7,395 bases of DNA. Source: a bacterium (lineage in GTDB: Bacteria; Zixibacteria; MSB-5A5; GN15; FEB-12). A program made the position numbers and the translations under genes. The notes beneath the pieces are model-generated. The model was not told where the DNA came from and did no database searches. It saw only the letters and a program-made list of their open reading frames with translations. The stretch lies in NCBI GenBank assembly GCA_030619425.1, contig JAUXBJ010000070.1:1-7395 (forward strand), given 5' to 3'. Below, piece after piece: positions 5,621 to 7,395 of this stretch (the first letter of the stretch is position 1; each line of letters starts with the position of its first letter).

Positions 5621-5811
5621 TCGTCCTCGTAATCAGCATAAAGGTCTTTATCAAAATGGTCCACGACTTTGTCGTCGGAATGCCCTTCCAGCATATGGTC
5701 GTCGTCAAATCGTTCCGAGAACTTGGCGCCGGGCGTCCCACAGACAGGACACGAATGAGGTTTGTCCTCATCGTCATGGACATAGCCACAGAATTCACAG
5801 ACCCACTGCAC
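5617..5811 (-). CDS. Small rubredoxin-like iron protein with acidic tail
   Basis: This is a mini-rubredoxin, a one-electron carrier with a single Fe bound by four cysteines. With the start I choose, it has 64 residues: QWVCEFCGYVHDD at the N-terminus and SCPVCGTPGAKF near 20-31 give the two C-x2-C knuckles (Cys5, Cys8, Cys21, Cys24). The spacing matches the compact rubredoxin domain at the C-terminus of rubrerythrins better than a classical stand-alone rubredoxin. The rest of the protein is a strongly acidic tail. The frame is also open to a TTG at 5823 (68 aa). I prefer GTG 5811 because GGAG (5818-5821) lies six bases before it, while the TTG has no ribosome site. It is 59 bases after the ferritin-like gene and overlaps the peroxiredoxin start. 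It probably passes electrons to the di-iron protein, the peroxiredoxin, or both. Confidence 0.85.
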   Translation of the reverse strand: MQWVCEFCGYVHDDEDKPHSCPVCGTPGAKFSERFDDDHMLEGHSDDKVVDHFDKDLYADYEDE

Positions 5812-5817
5812 AGTTAT

Positions 5818-5821
5818 CTCC
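5818..5821 (-). promoter_or_regulatory. Ribosome binding site deciding the rubredoxin start
   Basis: The minus strand reads GGAG followed by ATAACT and GTG at 5811, a standard 6-base spacing. It overlaps the alternative TTG start at 5823, which itself lacks any upstream Shine-Dalgarno sequence. This favours the 64-residue product. Confidence 0.6.
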
Positions 5822-5829
5822 AAGCTAAA

Positions 5830-5845
5830 GACGCTGTCATGCGTC
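5830..5845 (-). repeat. Short hairpin between the ferritin-like gene and rubredoxin
   Basis: On the minus strand GACGC and GCGTC flank a 6-base loop, followed by TTTAGCTT. A 5-pair stem with a broken T-run is too weak for a confident terminator. It could be a leaky attenuator or an mRNA-stabilising stem that sets different expression levels for the two genes. Confidence 0.3.
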
Positions 5846-5870
5846 GATCAATCAGAACCAAAACGCCACC

Positions 5871-6365
5871 TCAATGCTCCAGGGGCGCGCTCTCATCGTA
5901 TCCAAACCAGTAGTAATTGCCGCTCATAGCTTCTCGTTCCGCCATGAGTAGTTCATAATGCAAATGCTCTTCATCGGCCAGTCGCCCGAAGATACTCTTG
6001 AGTTCAGGCAGATCGGCCTGTTCGAAATGCTCCCGGTAGTACTTGGTCGTAGCCAGTTCGGCTTCAATCGCCAGGTTGATAAACTCCCGTTCGCTCTTAA
6101 GCTCATCCAGGTGGCCCTTCTTAAGGACCTCAGCCAGCGCCGTCAGCCCTTCATCCGGTAACGGTCCAACCTCACCACCGACGTGCTCTTCGTAAAGTTC
6201 ATACAGCACCTTCTTATGCGCGGCCTCGTCGTTGCGCAGGTTCTCCAGTTTACGTTTGGCCTCCGGATTGGTTGCCTTTCGAGCTAACAGATCGTAGAAA
6301 GTAAAACCGTCTTCCTCACCTCTGATCGCCGTTTTCAGTATCTTCGCCAGTTGCACTCTGTCCAT
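5871..6365 (-). CDS. Ferritin-like di-iron protein (rubrerythrin type, no rubredoxin domain)
   Basis: This four-helix-bundle di-iron protein probably reduces hydrogen peroxide in the cytosol. The 164 residues contain the expected carboxylate/histidine ligands: Glu17 or Glu18 in RGEEDGFTFY, Glu47 and His50 in NDEAAHKKVL (E-x2-H), Glu101 or Glu103 in AIEAELATTKYY, and Glu133 and His136 in ADEEHLHYELL (E-x2-H). The paired E-x2-H motifs mark the rubrerythrin/ferritin-like superfamily. Unlike classical rubrerythrin (about 190 residues) it lacks the C-terminal rubredoxin domain. It ends in an aromatic tail, GNYYWFGYDESAPLEH. The missing domain is supplied by the next gene as a separate protein. It starts at ATG 6365 with AGG five bases upstream, 26 bases after the gltX stop, so it is probably cotranscribed with gltX. 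A storage role or another ferritin-like activity cannot be excluded. Confidence 0.87.
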   Translation of the reverse strand: MDRVQLAKILKTAIRGEEDGFTFYDLLARKATNPEAKRKLENLRNDEAAHKKVLYELYEEHVGGEVGPLPDEGLTALAEVLKKGHLDELKSEREFINLAIEAELATTKYYREHFEQADLPELKSIFGRLADEEHLHYELLMAEREAMSGNYYWFGYDESAPLEH

Positions 6366-6391
6366 AATAACCTATCCAATATCGTGAGATG

Positions 6392-7395
6392 TCAAGCGCT
6401 GTTTGTGTTCCCTATATTTTCAACGGCCCTGTGCATTCTCTCCACCACTACCGGTTGCGAAAGAATGACCAGCATTTCAAACAGCGACGGACCTTTCGAT
6501 CGTCCCGAAACCGCCAGTCGCGTGGGGTGGATCAACCGAGCGCGTTTGATACCCTCCTCGTCAGCCAACGCGCTGAGAGTCTGTTCGAGCGCCTCGTGAG
6601 TAAAATCCTCCAGTCGCTCGAACCGGTCGGCCAACTCGTTAAGCAACTCGGCGCTCTCCGATGTGAAATGTTTGGCGGCAGCATCGCTCTCATACTTGTA
6701 ATCGAACGTAAAGAAATAGGCGCTCAACTCAACGAAATCTACGATACGTCGAGCCCGAAGTTTGAGGGCGCCGACCACCTGACGAAGATATTCCCATCGC
6801 GTTTCCAGCCAGTACTTCGTGGTCAGGTCGGCCTCCACCAGGAGCGGCGCCACCATTGCGGCCAACTCGTGGTCGGATTTTTTGGCGATATATTCCTGAT
6901 TGAAAGCTACGAGTTTGTCAACATCGAAAATGGCGTTAGACTGATTGAAGTTGTCGGAAGTGAAGAGAGCAATCAGTTCTTCGGGCGAGTAAATCTCCCT
7001 ATCTGTCTTGGGCGACCAGCCCAAAAGACAGAGGTAGTTGAACATGGCCTCAGGCAGGACACCCTCGCGCTGGAAAGCGAGCACATCTTTGTCGCCCAGA
7101 CGCTTTGATACTTTCTTCTTGTCCGGCCGCAGAATCATCGGCATGTGTCCAAACTTCGGCAACTCGAATCCAAACGAGTGATATAGATGAATCTGCTTGA
7201 AGGTGTTGGTGACATGATCATTGCCGCGAAGAATATGAGTAATCCCCATGTCGTGATCGTCAACCACCACAGCCAGGTTATAGGTCGCGGTGCCGTCAGA
7301 GCGCGCTACGATGAAGTCCTCAAGGTCCTCGTTTTTTCGTTTCAACTCGCCTGACACCAGATCGTCAAATACTGTTTCCCCGTCGGGGATTCTCA
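6392..7395 (-). CDS. gltX: Glutamyl-tRNA synthetase (C-terminal part, cut by window edge)
   Basis: This class I synthetase charges tRNA-Glu with glutamate. The frame is open from the right edge (first full codon at 7393) and gives 333 residues of a protein that is normally about 470-500. The N-terminal Rossmann half with the HIGH motif lies outside. What remains begins RIPDGETVFDDLVSGEL, followed by the family signatures VARSDGTATYNLAVVVDDH, GITHILRGNDHVTNTFKQI and the KMSKS-equivalent KKKVSKRLGD, about 105-114 residues in. The C-terminal anticodon-binding region is complete and ends with TRLAVSGRSKGPSLFEML and RMHRAVENI. It could in principle be a GluRS that also charges tRNA-Gln, which the sequence alone does not decide. 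Its stop is 26 bases before the ferritin-like gene, so gltX is probably the upstream member of the peroxide-defence transcript. Confidence 0.95.
   Translation of the reverse strand, partial: RIPDGETVFDDLVSGELKRKNEDLEDFIVARSDGTATYNLAVVVDDHDMGITHILRGNDHVTNTFKQIHLYHSFGFELPKFGHMPMILRPDKKKVSKRLGDKDVLAFQREGVLPEAMFNYLCLLGWSPKTDREIYSPEELIALFTSDNFNQSNAIFDVDKLVAFNQEYIAKKSDHELAAMVAPLLVEADLTTKYWLETRWEYLRQVVGALKLRARRIVDFVELSAYFFTFDYKYESDAAAKHFTSESAELLNELADRFERLEDFTHEALEQTLSALADEEGIKRARLIHPTRLAVSGRSKGPSLFEMLVILSQPVVVERMHRAVENIGNTNSA

Noticed and set aside
5830..5853. Intrinsic terminator between the ferritin-like gene and rubredoxin
   Set aside because: The stem has only five pairs and the T-run is broken. 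The functional link with the downstream genes also argues for read-through.
6389..7108. Plus-strand ORF of 239 codons
   Set aside because: It is antisense to gltX, whose signatures are clear throughout this interval. No motif or ribosome site supports it.

Overview
The window comes from a bacterium with moderately GC-rich DNA. Every gene I can support is on the minus strand, so transcription runs from the right edge to the left. My best guess for the host is an uncultured member of the FCB group, such as a Zixibacteria-like lineage. This rests on the secreted cohesin-like protein at the left edge, an anaerobe-style rubrerythrin/rubredoxin/peroxiredoxin set, and a FabL-type enoyl reductase. 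It is an inference from protein style; there is no rRNA or other marker to confirm it.

Layout in transcription order. (1) 7395-6392 is the C-terminal two thirds of glutamyl-tRNA synthetase, cut by the window edge. (2) 6365-5114 is a tight oxidative-defence cluster: a ferritin-like di-iron protein of the rubrerythrin type, a very small separate rubredoxin, and a thiol peroxidase whose start codon overlaps the rubredoxin stop (ATGA). (3) 5113-4880 is the only substantial intergenic gap between intact genes. It carries nested inverted repeats, a plausible sigma-70-type promoter and a small palindrome just ahead of nadA. (4) 4879-3794 is nadA (quinolinate synthase, an oxygen-sensitive [4Fe-4S] enzyme). 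(5) After a 102-base gap, 3691-858 holds the lipoylated E2 subunit of a 2-oxo acid dehydrogenase, lipB (octanoyltransferase) and a FabL-like enoyl-ACP reductase. (6) 847-617 is an uncertain Cys-rich small ORF. (7) 596-1 is the N-terminal part of a secreted protein with a cohesin-like beta domain, cut by the left edge.

The genes make functional sense together. FabL belongs to the fatty-acid synthesis cycle that makes octanoyl-ACP, LipB moves the octanoyl group from ACP to a lipoyl-domain lysine, and the E2 subunit next door carries such a lysine. The rubrerythrin/rubredoxin/peroxiredoxin trio would remove peroxide in an anaerobe or microaerophile that depends on Fe-S enzymes such as NadA. No tRNA, rRNA, CRISPR array, insertion sequence or phage gene is visible. 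I see no clearly new defence or mobile system. The items most worth checking are the structured region upstream of nadA, the split rubrerythrin arrangement and the Cys-rich small ORF.
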